DNA of 64,000 nucleotides from Candidatus Albibeggiatoa sp. nov. NOAA (GTDB taxonomy: Bacteria > Pseudomonadota > Gammaproteobacteria > Beggiatoales > Beggiatoaceae): positions 248,001 through 312,000 of the forward strand of contig JAOXRS010000120.1 of NCBI GenBank assembly GCA_025800385.1. The letters run 5' to 3'. Every line of letters begins with the position of its first letter. The stretch's first letter is position 1. Below, piece by piece: positions 28,438 through 38,875 of the stretch. Below the pieces are notes generated by a model. That model worked only from the letters and a program-made list of their open reading frames with translations, was not told the origin of the DNA and did no database searches. Made by a program: the position numbers and the translations under genes.

Positions 28438-29547
28438 TTAATCAATTTTTCCAAAAGCCGCATCCCACCCATCTTTACTCAATAGTCCTCTATGATGAAA
28501 AACGACTAATTGTGTAAAACGCCGAAATAGAAAATTCCCAAAAATCATTTCCATGATTGGATTGGGCACGCCGATATTAGCAATCCGCCGAAGCTGTCTT
28601 TTAAAACGATAACGTGGCGAAGCTTTGAGTAATGCATTTTCTGGTCTCGCATTCCCACCATTTAAATTTAAAGCAATAGATTGGCCAGCAAGTTTACCCA
28701 ATTCAAGTGCTTTATGAATGCCACCCGCTGTAAGTGGAGAAACCATGCCCGCTGCATCCCCAACAATCATTGCGTGGTCGTTTGCAATTGGATTTACAAC
28801 ACCACCAACAGGTATTAAGCCGCCGCGTCTTTCAATGGGTTTTAATGTTGAGAAATCGAAGATAGATTTTAACTTTTCAATCAATTGTTCAATAGCCAAA
28901 TGTGCGGGGTGTTTACATGCTAGTCCAACTTGCGTAATACCAACCCCCGGTACAACCCATGCGATATATCCCGGTGCTAATTTAGAATCTACAAATACAT
29001 GTAAAAATCGATCATCCATATGGTCATGCCCAGCAAATTCCAGCTCCATGCCAATCAAGAATTGATTATTTTTACCAAACCCAAAATGCGATGCAACTGA
29101 TGAACGTGCGCCGTCTGCTCCTATGAGATAGCGAGCAAACAAATCATGGTCTGGCATATAGAGACCACCTTCACGCTCTTCTGCCTGTTTAAATTTTGCT
29201 CGGGTTTGCAATGTAACATTTTGATGCTTGCACAAATCATCCGACATCCAACGCAATAACCCTGGAGTATCCGCAGAAAGAAAAGCGTAACCTTCAGACT
29301 TTAAGTCAAAACTTCTCAGTGATGGAGAATATAGACGAACACCACGAACGGGGCGGATCAATGAAACGGGAATTTCTGGCAAGTGCTCAACAGCTTCTTG
29401 TACTAAGATGCCAGTCGTATGTGGTCGGTGTCCAACTTCAGGTTTTGCTTCAAGGACGTGTACTTTAAGATTGGCATCTGCAGCGGCTGAAGCACACGCA
29501 AGACCTGCATAAGACGCACCGACAACACATAAATCTGTTTTATTCAC
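28438..29547 (-). CDS. FAD-dependent oxidoreductase, geranylgeranyl-reductase-like
   Basis: A 369-residue flavoprotein of the PHBH fold. The N-terminal FAD site is VVGASYAGLACASAA with VLEAKPEVGHR; the second motif is LIGADGARSSVA and the third is VGDAAGMVSPLTAGGIHKALELG, the pattern of geranylgeranyl reductases and related prenyl or lipid reductases. It has no signal peptide. The substrate cannot be fixed from sequence: reduction of isoprenoid double bonds and hydroxylation are both possible. It lies 155 nt downstream of rsxA on the same strand; a link to that electron-transfer complex would be speculation. Confidence 0.85.
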   Translation of the reverse strand: MNKTDLCVVGASYAGLACASAAADANLKVHVLEAKPEVGHRPHTTGILVQEAVEHLPEIPVSLIRPVRGVRLYSPSLRSFDLKSEGYAFLSADTPGLLRWMSDDLCKHQNVTLQTRAKFKQAEEREGGLYMPDHDLFARYLIGADGARSSVASHFGFGKNNQFLIGMELEFAGHDHMDDRFLHVFVDSKLAPGYIAWVVPGVGITQVGLACKHPAHLAIEQLIEKLKSIFDFSTLKPIERRGGLIPVGGVVNPIANDHAMIVGDAAGMVSPLTAGGIHKALELGKLAGQSIALNLNGGNARPENALLKASPRYRFKRQLRRIANIGVPNPIMEMIFGNFLFRRFTQLVVFHHRGLLSKDGWDAAFGKID

Positions 29548-29702
29548 CCTGCAAAACTCCTATGACTTGTCACTTTATTAATGTGTTTTATTACATCTTA
29601 ATACAGACAGCATAAGCATGTTTTACATTCTGTGAAAGCAACATAAATAGTGAGTTTCTAACATGGTGATTACTAAGATAAGTCGGAATGTGCTTTTTCA
29701 AA

Positions 29703-30281
29703 TTACTTGACTAAACCTGCAAATCCCATAAAGGCCAACGCCATAATGCCAGCAGTAATAAATGCAATCGGTGCACCTTGGAATGTTTCAGGCACATCGG
29801 CGGCTACAACGCGTTCCCGAATTGCGGCAAATAAAACCAATACTAAAGAAAACCCTATCGCTGCACCAAATCCATATACTGCCGATTCAATAAAGCCATT
29901 TTCCTGTTGTACGTTTAATAATGCCACACCCAAAACAGCGCAGTTGGTTGTGATTAATGGTAAGAAAATCCCCAGCATTTGATACAACATCGGGCTGGTT
30001 TTGTGTACTACCATTTCGGTGAATTGCACCACGCCCGCGATAATTAAGATAAAAGCGATTGTGCGTAAAAATTCTAATTCCAATGGCACAAGCAAATATT
30101 GATTGACTAAATAACTACTAATCGATGACAACGTCAAAACAAAAGTCGTTGCCAAACCCATCCCTGTGGCGGTTTCCAACTTATTCGACACGCTCATGAA
30201 CGGGCATAAGCCAAGAAACTTCACTAATACGAAGTTATTTACCAGCACCGTGCTAATAAAAATTAATACATATTCAGTCAT
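29703..30281 (-). CDS. rsxA: Rnf/Rsx electron transport complex subunit A
   Basis: A 192-residue membrane protein with six helices. It opens with [32 protein letters not shown], whose VNNFVL, GLCPF and later [12 protein letters not shown] segments are hallmark RnfA/RsxA sequences. In the complex, RnfA and RnfE form the membrane core that passes electrons between ferredoxin, NADH and quinone-side partners. RsxB, C, D, G and E genes, usually directly downstream, are absent; a FAD oxidoreductase gene follows instead. So either the operon has been broken up or this is an extra copy. Confidence 0.95.
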   Translation of the reverse strand: MTEYVLIFISTVLVNNFVLVKFLGLCPFMSVSNKLETATGMGLATTFVLTLSSISSYLVNQYLLVPLELEFLRTIAFILIIAGVVQFTEMVVHKTSPMLYQMLGIFLPLITTNCAVLGVALLNVQQENGFIESAVYGFGAAIGFSLVLVLFAAIRERVVAADVPETFQGAPIAFITAGIMALAFMGFAGLVK

Positions 30282-30431
30282 AACTTAAAATCAACATTTA
30301 ACATAAGTTACAAACATTGTAAAAGACTGCGAGGATAGAATGCAAGACAACTTTTGTAAACGCATTGACATTTAGAATTGCTAATATTGCACACTAAGCG
30401 CACAGCCTGTTTTAAAGCCAAGGTCGCATAT

Positions 30432-31742
30432 ATGAATCAAGACGAAAAGCCTTTATTTGATGATGAAGAGATAAATGAACCCTTGCCGATAGAAATGAAT
30501 GTTGGTTGGAAAATTCTAGTTGTTGATGATGAAGAGGATGTACACCAAGTTACCCATTTTGTATTAGATGATTTTGTTTATGACAATAAGCGTTTAGATA
30601 TTTTTAGTGCTTATTCTGCACACCAAGCGCGAGCAATCATGCAAGACAATCATGATATTGCGATTATTTTGTTAGACGTAGTCATGGAAACTGATGATGC
30701 AGGGTTAGAGTTTGTGAAATACGTTCGGGAGGAAATGCAAAACCCCTTTGTACAAATCATTTTACGTACTGGGCAAGCGGGCTATGCACCTGAAAAAGAA
30801 GTCATTACCCGTTATGAAATCAATGATTATAAAAATAAAACCGAATTGACTGAGCAAAAATTATTTACTGCGATAACTGCAAATTTACGGGCTTATGATA
30901 ACTTGATTCATTTGGAAAGCTTGCGCCAAAATTTGGAAGAAAAAGTATTAATCCGTACTCACCAATTGCATGAAAAAAATACCGAACTGCTTAATTTAAA
31001 TCAAGAATTAGTTGAACTCAATCATGACTTAACTGAGTTAACCGAAGAAAAAAATCAATTTTTAGCGCTTGCTGCCACTGATTTTAAAAAACCGTTGGAA
31101 GCGATACAGGAGCTGTCTATCTTAATGCAACGCTCAATCAGTCAATTGGCACAGGATAAAATTCGCGAGTTTGCCAAAATTATCGAAGTCAGTTCACAAC
31201 GTATGACTCAATTGATTCAGAACTTATTGCAAGCCAATGATCTTGAAACGGGCAAGTTGGATATGCCATTGGGTATTTATGATGTGAGCAGCTCTTTGCA
31301 ATTTTTAGCCGATGATTATGTGGAATATGCGCGTGAAAAAGGCATTCAGCTACAAATCGACTTACCACAAGAAGAATGCAAATTACTGGTCAATAAACGG
31401 GCTTTGCTACAAGTGTTGGATAATTTGATTTTAAATGCGATTAAGTATTCACCATATGGCAAAACGGTTTTTATCCGATTTATTAAAAATAACAGCATCA
31501 TGCATTGCGAAATCCAAGACCAAGGTATCGGCATCAGCCCAGAAGAGCAACAAAAGCTATTTGGTAAATTTTCACGTTTAAGCCCTCAGCCAACAGGCGA
31601 TGAATCTGCAACAGGGTTGGGTTTATTTATTGTGAAAAAATTGGTTGAGACGATGAACGGTGAAATTTATTGCAAAAGTGATATAGGAAAAGGCACAACG
31701 TTTATTGTGGAATTCCCGTTAATAGAAGCGCACTATGAATAG
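30432..31742 (+). CDS. Response regulator-histidine kinase fusion lacking the phosphoacceptor His
   Basis: A 436-residue protein from the ATG at 30432, which has an AAGG ribosome site; the frame extends to a TTG at 30378. The N-terminal receiver (about 22-160) has VVDDEED and phospho-Asp82 in ILLDVVME. A coiled coil (about 170-210) leads to a HisKA-like helix pair where the expected H box (HDLKNPL) reads TDFKKPL, with Thr216 in place of His. The HATPase domain is intact: N box NLILNAIKYSPYG, G1 DQGIGIS, G2 ATGLGLFIVKKL. It may bind ATP and signal by protein contact, or phosphorylate another protein, but cannot autophosphorylate in the normal way. No partner gene is adjacent. Confidence 0.88.
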   Translation: MNQDEKPLFDDEEINEPLPIEMNVGWKILVVDDEEDVHQVTHFVLDDFVYDNKRLDIFSAYSAHQARAIMQDNHDIAIILLDVVMETDDAGLEFVKYVREEMQNPFVQIILRTGQAGYAPEKEVITRYEINDYKNKTELTEQKLFTAITANLRAYDNLIHLESLRQNLEEKVLIRTHQLHEKNTELLNLNQELVELNHDLTELTEEKNQFLALAATDFKKPLEAIQELSILMQRSISQLAQDKIREFAKIIEVSSQRMTQLIQNLLQANDLETGKLDMPLGIYDVSSSLQFLADDYVEYAREKGIQLQIDLPQEECKLLVNKRALLQVLDNLILNAIKYSPYGKTVFIRFIKNNSIMHCEIQDQGIGISPEEQQKLFGKFSRLSPQPTGDESATGLGLFIVKKLVETMNGEIYCKSDIGKGTTFIVEFPLIEAHYE

Positions 31743-31784
31743 TTTTGTAACAATATGAGAATACTAAAAAAATCTTTATCCATC

Positions 31785-31823
31785 TTTCAATGACGACACC
31801 TTCATGCAGTATCGTCATTGAAA
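31785..31823. terminator. Bidirectional terminator between convergent kinase and zapE genes
   Basis: TTTCAATGACGA (31785-31796) and TCGTCATTGAAA (31812-31823) pair perfectly over 12 bases with a 15-base loop. They lie between stops at 31742 and 31830, with A/T-rich flanks on both sides. Confidence 0.8.
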
Positions 31824-31829
31824 AATAAT

Positions 31830-32951
31830 TTAAGCTTTATGCGCACATGCTAAATACTCATGCGATTGCATTTCTTGTAAACGGCTTAATGTACGCTGAA
31901 ATTGGAATTCCAGACGCTTACCTGTATACAGTAACTCGGCAGGCTCTGCAGCGGCAATAATCAACTTCACACCACGATCGTAAAATTCATCAACCAAATT
32001 CACGAACCGCAATGCCAAATCATTTTCTGCATCGCCTAACCCCGGTACACCACTGACAAATACCGTGTGATAGCAAGTTGCAATATCAATATAATCAGGC
32101 GTGCCACGAGGCACATCGCATAATGCATGGAAATCAAACCATACCACACCATCTGCTAATTGAATCGTTGGAATATCTCGCCCGTATAAATTGATGCAAT
32201 CACCTAACACTGGCTCATCTGGGGCAATTTCCGCAAAGCTACGACGCATATTTTCATCTGCAGCCGCATCCAGTGGAGAATGATAAATTTCTGCTTTTTC
32301 CAATGCACGCAAACGATAATCAACGCCGCTATCAACGTTAATAACCCGTGTGGTATTTTTCAATAAATCAATCGCAGGCAAAAAGCGATCACGCTGCAAA
32401 CCACCTTTGTACAAGTCATCTGGATGTACATTGGATGTTGCAACTAAAGTCACACCGTGCTCAAACAAAGCTTGTAATAAACCACCTAATAACATTGCAT
32501 CAGTAATATCCAACACATGGAATTCATCCAAACACAGCACTTTTGTCCGTTTTGCAAAGCGTTGTGCCACCGTAACCAGTGGGTCTTGAATATGTTTTAA
32601 TTGTCGTAATTCATCGTGAACTTGCTGCATAAAACGATGAAAGTGTAAACGCAATTTTCTTTTAAATGGTAATGTGTGATAAAAATTATCAACTAAAAAT
32701 GTTTTGCCTCGACCAACCCCGCCCCAAAGATATAAACCTTCTACAGTTTGTTGCTTAGGGCTAGATTTTCGCTTCAACAATTTCAACCATAAATCACTCA
32801 TTTGTAACTTTGGCTCATGAAGCGTATTTAATAAGTCTTCATATAATTGCTGCGTGTGTGCAACAGCTGTGGCTTGTGCAGCATCTTCACAAAAATCGCC
32901 TGTTGCTAAGGCAGCTTGATATATTTGTTGAGGAGTTTGTGTTGTTAACAT
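31830..32951 (-). CDS. zapE: Cell division protein ZapE (AFG1-like ATPase)
   Basis: A 373-residue AFG1-type ATPase from the ATG at 32951; a TTG six codons upstream is in frame but less likely. Walker A is in YLWGGVGRGKTFLVDNFY, followed by HFHRFMQQVH, Walker B LCLDEFHVLDITDAM and the sensor ATSNVHPDDLYKGGLQRDRF. The end shows YDRGVKLIIAAAEP. E. coli ZapE destabilises Z rings in the presence of ATP during constriction. It stands alone on the minus strand. Confidence 0.93.
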   Translation of the reverse strand: MLTTQTPQQIYQAALATGDFCEDAAQATAVAHTQQLYEDLLNTLHEPKLQMSDLWLKLLKRKSSPKQQTVEGLYLWGGVGRGKTFLVDNFYHTLPFKRKLRLHFHRFMQQVHDELRQLKHIQDPLVTVAQRFAKRTKVLCLDEFHVLDITDAMLLGGLLQALFEHGVTLVATSNVHPDDLYKGGLQRDRFLPAIDLLKNTTRVINVDSGVDYRLRALEKAEIYHSPLDAAADENMRRSFAEIAPDEPVLGDCINLYGRDIPTIQLADGVVWFDFHALCDVPRGTPDYIDIATCYHTVFVSGVPGLGDAENDLALRFVNLVDEFYDRGVKLIIAAAEPAELLYTGKRLEFQFQRTLSRLQEMQSHEYLACAHKA

Positions 32952-33226
32952 AAGATGCTCTATTCCCAATCAGCACATTGGTGCGACGCATCATAACAAA
33001 ATTTTATTAAATAAGAAAGTTTAATGACAACCATTTAACATCATAAATACATCGTTTAAGAAATAAAAAACTAATAAGCTCAATAACTAACAGGTTTATC
33101 GTTTCAAATTAAGCCTTACATTGCATGATATTAGTTACTGATTTTTAAAGTGTATATAAAGTAATTTTTATGATAATAAATGATTAATAATTGGTTTAAT
33201 CTGAATTATGTCATATCAGCCATTTT

Positions 33227-34657
33227 TCAGTACCAAACCAAAGCAGGGGATTGATAAGGCGGGGTTTTATAACCATTAGATAGTTGAATAAGTTGTTCTG
33301 GTATGGTTTTTTGATCGACAAATTTCAGCATAACGTAATAACGTCGAATGCGGCGCACATACTCTACAGCCTCGTAACCACGGGCTTTACCATGCTTGGT
33401 TTGCTTGTACCATTTGGGTTCTGACAGCAACAATAAATACTTTTTAATCACACCCCAATAGTTCGGATTATGCCCCGCTTGCTCAGCCAACTTGCGCGCA
33501 TCCATCACATGACCAAAACCCACATTATAAGCCGCTAACATAAACCAAGTGCGATCAGGCTCTGTTACTTCTGCAGGTAAACGCGAATGTAATTTTCTTA
33601 AATAACGTGCGCCCCCCTCGATGCTTTGAAACGGGTCTTCGCGATTTTCTACACCCAAATAATCTGCTGTATCCTCCGTTAACATCATCAAGCCACGCAC
33701 GCCTGTTCTGGAAACTGCTTTAGGATTCCACAATGACTCTTCATAACCCACAGAAGCGATCAGCCGCCAATCCATTCTTTGACGCAAGCTAACCTGTTCG
33801 AAACTATGTCGATATAACGGCAACCGCCGATTCATATTTTTATAAAAGCTATTTATATTAAAGGCATTAAAATCATCTGCGATCGTCAATTCACCATGAT
33901 AATACTGGCGCAATCTTTCCAATTCTCCCGACTGTTTTGCTTGTTCGATAAACGTCACCGCAGCTTGATACAAGCTATCATCTTTAGCCTCACGTAAAAA
34001 TCCCCAGCCTAATTGTTGCTGAGACACAGAAGCGGCAATCGATAAATGCGGATAAAAATGGCGGATTTCTGCAAGCTGGTGTGAATTGGTCAAGATGACA
34101 TGCTGTGTATTCAATGCTGCGAGTAAATCCGTGCTTGAAGACTCAAAAGTTTGCCAATGTAATTTTGGATGTTGCAATTTAAATTGTTGCAGAATTTGCT
34201 CATACAACACGTGTTGACTGGTATAAATTTGATTCTGGGCAACCAGCTGATTGATATTTTTAGAGGTTAATGGGCTTTTTCGATGATAAACCAAATAATG
34301 CTCTATATCTTGATAAAATGGGGCTGTTCGCAATTGTGGATGTTGATGCAATGGATTATAAACAATAGTGAAATCCACTTTTTGTTGACTCACAAGTTGC
34401 ATCATTTCGTCCATATTTGCAACCGTGACAAAGCGAGGTTTGACCTTTAGTTGTTCAGCAAAGCTTTGAATCAATGCCATATCCAGCTTTTTTTGCGCAG
34501 GCGACAAATGTGTATAAGGCAGTATTGCTACTTTCATCTCACCCAACTGTTGGATGCGTTGCAATTGTGTTGCCTCAGGTGTGCAAAAGCTTAGGATAAA
34601 ACCAAATAAGAAAATTGTTAAATATTTCACAATAGATTCTCGTTCAGCGGCTACCAT
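33227..34657 (-). CDS. mltF: Membrane-bound lytic murein transglycosylase F
   Basis: A 476-residue protein. A signal or anchor helix (YLTIFLFGFILSF) is followed by a periplasmic solute-binding (SBP family 3) domain (about 40-265) and a lytic transglycosylase SLT domain (about 290-450). The catalytic Glu is the second Glu (307) of GYEESLWNP, and AVSRTGVRGLMMLT and AAYNVGFGH complete the SLT pattern. It cleaves the MurNAc-GlcNAc bond with anhydro product, and the SBP domain regulates it by binding muropeptides in relatives. The usual lipobox is not convincing (LSFC), so it may be anchored by its helix. It is divergent from yhdP. Confidence 0.93.
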   Translation of the reverse strand: MVAAERESIVKYLTIFLFGFILSFCTPEATQLQRIQQLGEMKVAILPYTHLSPAQKKLDMALIQSFAEQLKVKPRFVTVANMDEMMQLVSQQKVDFTIVYNPLHQHPQLRTAPFYQDIEHYLVYHRKSPLTSKNINQLVAQNQIYTSQHVLYEQILQQFKLQHPKLHWQTFESSSTDLLAALNTQHVILTNSHQLAEIRHFYPHLSIAASVSQQQLGWGFLREAKDDSLYQAAVTFIEQAKQSGELERLRQYYHGELTIADDFNAFNINSFYKNMNRRLPLYRHSFEQVSLRQRMDWRLIASVGYEESLWNPKAVSRTGVRGLMMLTEDTADYLGVENREDPFQSIEGGARYLRKLHSRLPAEVTEPDRTWFMLAAYNVGFGHVMDARKLAEQAGHNPNYWGVIKKYLLLLSEPKWYKQTKHGKARGYEAVEYVRRIRRYYVMLKFVDQKTIPEQLIQLSNGYKTPPYQSPALVWY

Positions 34658-35008
34658 ATCTTATTCAAAAACAAATACGGCCTATTTTGTTTATTTGTAT
34701 GGTTTTTTATTATTTTCTGGTAGCACTGATTAAAATCAAATATTTTCACCTAATCGCGGCTATTCAGGCAAAAATGTAAGACTGTAAAATGGAAAATATA
34801 CGTATTTATTCTAGTGAAGCTTGTGCTAAATGTACATAGTAAATGCTTAAAATGTATGGTGCTTTTTAAGTTTACAAACATTAAGTGCTTGACGGAGTAT
34901 GTATTTAAATGAATAATCCGACTTCCTTATTTTGACAACATGATTGATAAATTACTGCTATTGTTTACTAAGGTAAGATAGTAAAATTTTTTTATTGGAC
35001 AATACATT
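34658..35008. other. Divergent promoter region between mltF and yhdP
   Basis: These 351 AT-rich bases have no ORF with a ribosome site and no strong repeat. They must carry promoters for both flanking genes, but no clear sigma-70 pair stands out among the many T/A runs. Confidence 0.4.
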
Positions 35009-38000
35009 GTGCGTGTAATAGTACGTTATGGATTAGTAACATTACGATGGTTATACTTTTTAGGGTTATGGCTCATCTTGATTGTAGGCGTGCTATCTAT
35101 ATTAATTATCGCGCTTTTTTACCGTTTATCTGATTATCGCCCACAAATTGAATATTGGGCAAGTGAAATGTTACAACAACCAATCATTATTGGTGATATT
35201 TCAGGCAATTGGATTGATGGCGCACCTACATTAGAATTACAACAAATCCGCCTTGTCTCGCCTGATAAAAGTAGCTTTATTGAAGTGCCGCAAGTACGTG
35301 TTGGCTTAAGTATGCTGACATCACTATTGCAGCAACAAGTCATCACCAGCCAGATTAACTTAAATATCAAACAATTGGTTTTACATCGGCAATTGGATGG
35401 CTCAGTGCGTGTAGTGGGTTTTGCAGAATCAGAAACATCACAACAAAGCCATGAACCGATTAATGCTGATGCGGACTTTTTATTAAAATGGTTGCTTAAA
35501 CAACAAGATATTCATTTGCAAATTGGACGGGTGACATGGCAGGAATTACAGCGTAAACCACTACATTTTGACGAGGTTGGCCTACAAGTACAGAAAAAAG
35601 CCAATAATAATCATATTATGGGGCAAGTACATTTACCTTTTGGTGATATACAGCAAACCATCCAGTTTTCAACGGTTAGCCAATGGCATGATATAGATTT
35701 ATTACACTTAAATGGTCAAATTCAGTCTTTACCGCAAAATACCCAAACATTGCCGATATTTTCTAGTCAAATTGAAATCAATCCCACAGAGCAACAAGGT
35801 TGGAATATTGATTTATCACAATTATATATCCAATCATCTCCACAAAATGCTGAGGCCAATCAATTAAATATCAATATTAATCCCAATGGTTATCAATATG
35901 ATATAGATGCAAAACTAGCTTTTTTAGAGTTAGAGCCTATGTTTTTATTGAGCAAGCAAATTCTAAAAGATATGAATATACTCGAGCAATTACGCTCTAT
36001 TGCGACTAAAGGCCGTTTAAGTCAAATTCAATTTCACTATCCTGCAAATCAACCATGGAAATTAAGTACAGAATTAGACAATATTTATTTTAAATACCAG
36101 CAACATAAGGTTAAAGCATTATCAGGACAAATAACAGCGCAACCCGATCAAGTTAATATCAATATCACTCATGCCCATGTCGATTTTATTGAACCTAGTT
36201 TATATGGCCATGGCTTATATTTCGAGGATTTACAAACACAGGTACAACTACAAAAGCAACAGCAAGATATTCAAATTAGTATCAATAAATTTAAAGTTAA
36301 GGAACAAAAAACACCCATTGACTTGGTTGGAAAAATTAATATTTTAGCTGAAAAACAACCTTATTTAGATTTAGATGCTCAATTTGGCAAAATGGCTGCA
36401 AAAAATGTATATCGTTATATTCCAGATAAAGAAATTGGTAAAACAGCAGAATGGATAAAAAAAGCTTTAATCGGTGGGCAGTTGGATAGTGCGCGTTTGC
36501 AACTGAAAGGGGCAGCGAACACGGTTTTTAAACTAGAAAAAAATCAACTTCAATTTGATGCACAAGCCAGTCAAGTAAAATTAAATTATGCAACAGATTG
36601 GTTTCCCATTGAAAAGCTGAATGCAAAACTAAAAATCGAAAAAAATCAGCTAATTATTACACCAAAACAAGCTTATCTGTTGAATAGCCCATTACAACAA
36701 ACTCATGTCATTATTCCAAAACTTACAGGTAAAGATAAAAAAGTATTGATTTCTGGAAAATTAAATACGACTGCCACTAAAGTATTCAAATATTTATATG
36801 AAACACCTCTGTCTAAAAAAATAGATTTAGAGCGCGATAAAGTCCAAATTACAGGCAAAGTCGGGGTTAATATTGATTTAGCGATTGGCTTAGATGACCA
36901 ACCCGATAAAATTGCAGGTTTTGTTGATTTTAAGAACAGTCGATTAAAAGAAAATTTTATAGGTCATCAAGTACGAGATTTAACAGGTCGATTGTATTTT
37001 TCTAGTGATAAATTATATACAAAACAGTTAACAGGCAAAGTATGGCAACAACCTGTGGCACTGGATTTTAAGCTTGAAGAACAAAAAGATAAACTAGTAA
37101 TTCAAATTAGTGCACAAGGTGAAATGGACAGACATTTTATTAATCAGGAAATGTCGACGATTAAGCCGCAGTGGAAAGATTTAAAAATGTATCAACGTTT
37201 TGAGGGTAAAGCAGCATGGCAAGCTCAAGTTGATATTATGAATTTTTCACGCAATAAATCTAAAAACTATACCAAAGTACAATTTTCATCCAATTTACAA
37301 GGTATGAATATTTATTTGCCTGCGCCATTCAATAAGATTGCACCACTTAAAATGCCACTGGATGTTGAATTATTATTTCCTAGAAATGCAAGAGATCGTA
37401 TTACGTTATCGTTGGGTCAATTGCTCAATGGTGTTTTGGAACTAGATGATAGTTTGTACAAAGGCCAGATTTTAATCGGCACAATGGCCAAAGCCCAATT
37501 ACCGAAAACCAGTCGTTTAGATGTGAAAGGTCATATTACCCATTTGGGTGTGAAAGATTGGTTGCAGTTTTGGCACAACTTGCCAGAGGGTGAAGGCGAT
37601 AGCCCTTTGTTGCCGATTGATATTCAACTGCGCTTGGAGCAGCTTGGCTTATGGACACAGCAATTAAATCAAGTTAAGGCCACGTTGACGCATCGAGAAT
37701 CGCTATGGCGGATTTTTGTTAATAGTCAGGCGATGGTAGGGCAGCTGCAATATGACACAAAACAAGATCGAGTCAATGCACAGATTAAGCATTTTAAGAT
37801 GACTGCCCCACAAAAGCAGTATACAGATTATGAGCCTAAAGCATTGACTAATCCTTTTGAATTTCCTGAAGTTTCAGCACATATTGATAAGCTCACATTC
37901 AGTAATAAAGAGTTAGGCAATGTGAATTTATATGTGAAACCACATCCAAAAGGCTGGGAATTAGAATTATTTGAAGCCAAAGCCAGAGGCCTTAATATTC

Positions 38001-38674
38001 AAGCAAAAGGTTTATGGACATATCAGCCGTCAAAAGCAAATAGTGCCTTAGAAGTGGAGTTACATAGTGCGGATACAGGAGAGTTACTAAAACGGCTTGG
38101 CTATCCTGAACCACCGATTAAACAAGGCTTTACCGAAGGGCTGTTAGAAGTGCAATGGCTGGGCGGTTTTGATGATTTTGATTTGAAAACCATGCAAGGT
38201 CATTTACGTTTATTGATGACCCAAGGTGAGATTGTCGATGTTGACCCTGGTGTCGGACGGATTTTTGGCTTATTTGATGTGCTAATTTTGCCTAAGCGTT
38301 TGTTGTTAGATTTCCGAGATATTACCGATAAAGGTTTACGTTTTGACAGCCTTGTTGGAGAGTTTGATATTCAAGATGGCATTGCGAGCACCAATAATGT
38401 GATTTTACAAAGTCCTGTGGCACATGTTGAAATGCACGGCCATACTCATTTTGTTGAAGAATATTATAATCAAACAGTTAAAATTATCCCCCATGTCTCA
38501 AATACGTTGCCTGTGGCAGGTACATTGGTTGGAGGTTTAGGAGTCGGGGCAGTGACATTAATTATTCAAAAAATGCTACAAAGTGAAATTGAAAAGAACT
38601 TATATTATGAATACCAAGTGATGGGTGATTGGGATGATCCGCAAATTAAGTTGATACAACAAGATAATCCGTAA
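35009..38674 (+). CDS. yhdP: YhdP family AsmA-like intermembrane lipid transport protein
   Basis: A 1221-residue protein with one N-terminal membrane helix (about 13-35, LYFLGLWLILIVGVLSILIIALFY) and a very long periplasmic part rich in beta strands, as in the TIGR02099/DUF3971 family. The N-terminal IGDISGNWIDGAPTLELQQI and C-terminal region (GEIVDVDPGVGRIFGLFDVL, FDSLVGEFDIQDGIA, VAGTLVGGLGVGAV) match the AsmA-like ends of YhdP. E. coli YhdP, TamB and YdbH form bridges for phospholipid transport to the outer membrane. It starts at GTG (35009), close to typical length (about 1250). Other genes often near yhdP (rng, tldD) are absent. Confidence 0.93.
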   Translation: MRVIVRYGLVTLRWLYFLGLWLILIVGVLSILIIALFYRLSDYRPQIEYWASEMLQQPIIIGDISGNWIDGAPTLELQQIRLVSPDKSSFIEVPQVRVGLSMLTSLLQQQVITSQINLNIKQLVLHRQLDGSVRVVGFAESETSQQSHEPINADADFLLKWLLKQQDIHLQIGRVTWQELQRKPLHFDEVGLQVQKKANNNHIMGQVHLPFGDIQQTIQFSTVSQWHDIDLLHLNGQIQSLPQNTQTLPIFSSQIEINPTEQQGWNIDLSQLYIQSSPQNAEANQLNININPNGYQYDIDAKLAFLELEPMFLLSKQILKDMNILEQLRSIATKGRLSQIQFHYPANQPWKLSTELDNIYFKYQQHKVKALSGQITAQPDQVNINITHAHVDFIEPSLYGHGLYFEDLQTQVQLQKQQQDIQISINKFKVKEQKTPIDLVGKINILAEKQPYLDLDAQFGKMAAKNVYRYIPDKEIGKTAEWIKKALIGGQLDSARLQLKGAANTVFKLEKNQLQFDAQASQVKLNYATDWFPIEKLNAKLKIEKNQLIITPKQAYLLNSPLQQTHVIIPKLTGKDKKVLISGKLNTTATKVFKYLYETPLSKKIDLERDKVQITGKVGVNIDLAIGLDDQPDKIAGFVDFKNSRLKENFIGHQVRDLTGRLYFSSDKLYTKQLTGKVWQQPVALDFKLEEQKDKLVIQISAQGEMDRHFINQEMSTIKPQWKDLKMYQRFEGKAAWQAQVDIMNFSRNKSKNYTKVQFSSNLQGMNIYLPAPFNKIAPLKMPLDVELLFPRNARDRITLSLGQLLNGVLELDDSLYKGQILIGTMAKAQLPKTSRLDVKGHITHLGVKDWLQFWHNLPEGEGDSPLLPIDIQLRLEQLGLWTQQLNQVKATLTHRESLWRIFVNSQAMVGQLQYDTKQDRVNAQIKHFKMTAPQKQYTDYEPKALTNPFEFPEVSAHIDKLTFSNKELGNVNLYVKPHPKGWELELFEAKARGLNIQAKGLWTYQPSKANSALEVELHSADTGELLKRLGYPEPPIKQGFTEGLLEVQWLGGFDDFDLKTMQGHLRLLMTQGEIVDVDPGVGRIFGLFDVLILPKRLLLDFRDITDKGLRFDSLVGEFDIQDGIASTNNVILQSPVAHVEMHGHTHFVEEYYNQTVKIIPHVSNTLPVAGTLVGGLGVGAVTLIIQKMLQSEIEKNLYYEYQVMGDWDDPQIKLIQQDNP

Positions 38675-38875
38675 ATCTCAGTATTACTAAAACAACAGAA
38701 TAAACATTTTTAACAAAAAAATATATTTAATTTCTAGCGGGCAAGGAAACATTCCTATAAAGTTGTAAACACTTCCCTTTCTAGTATACGCCTTACGATA
38801 TATTTTTCTCATTTGCCCTTATATTAGGTTACCAAAGCTATTGCCTTACTTTGGTCACAAATACATGAAGTTTGA

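Noticed and set aside
34590-34625. Lipoprotein signal in MltF
   Set aside because: The only Cys context is LSFC; Phe before Cys does not fit a lipobox.
37560-37590. Sigma-54 promoter-like TGGCACAACTTGCC
   Set aside because: The spacing between GG and GC elements is too short and it lies inside the yhdP coding region.
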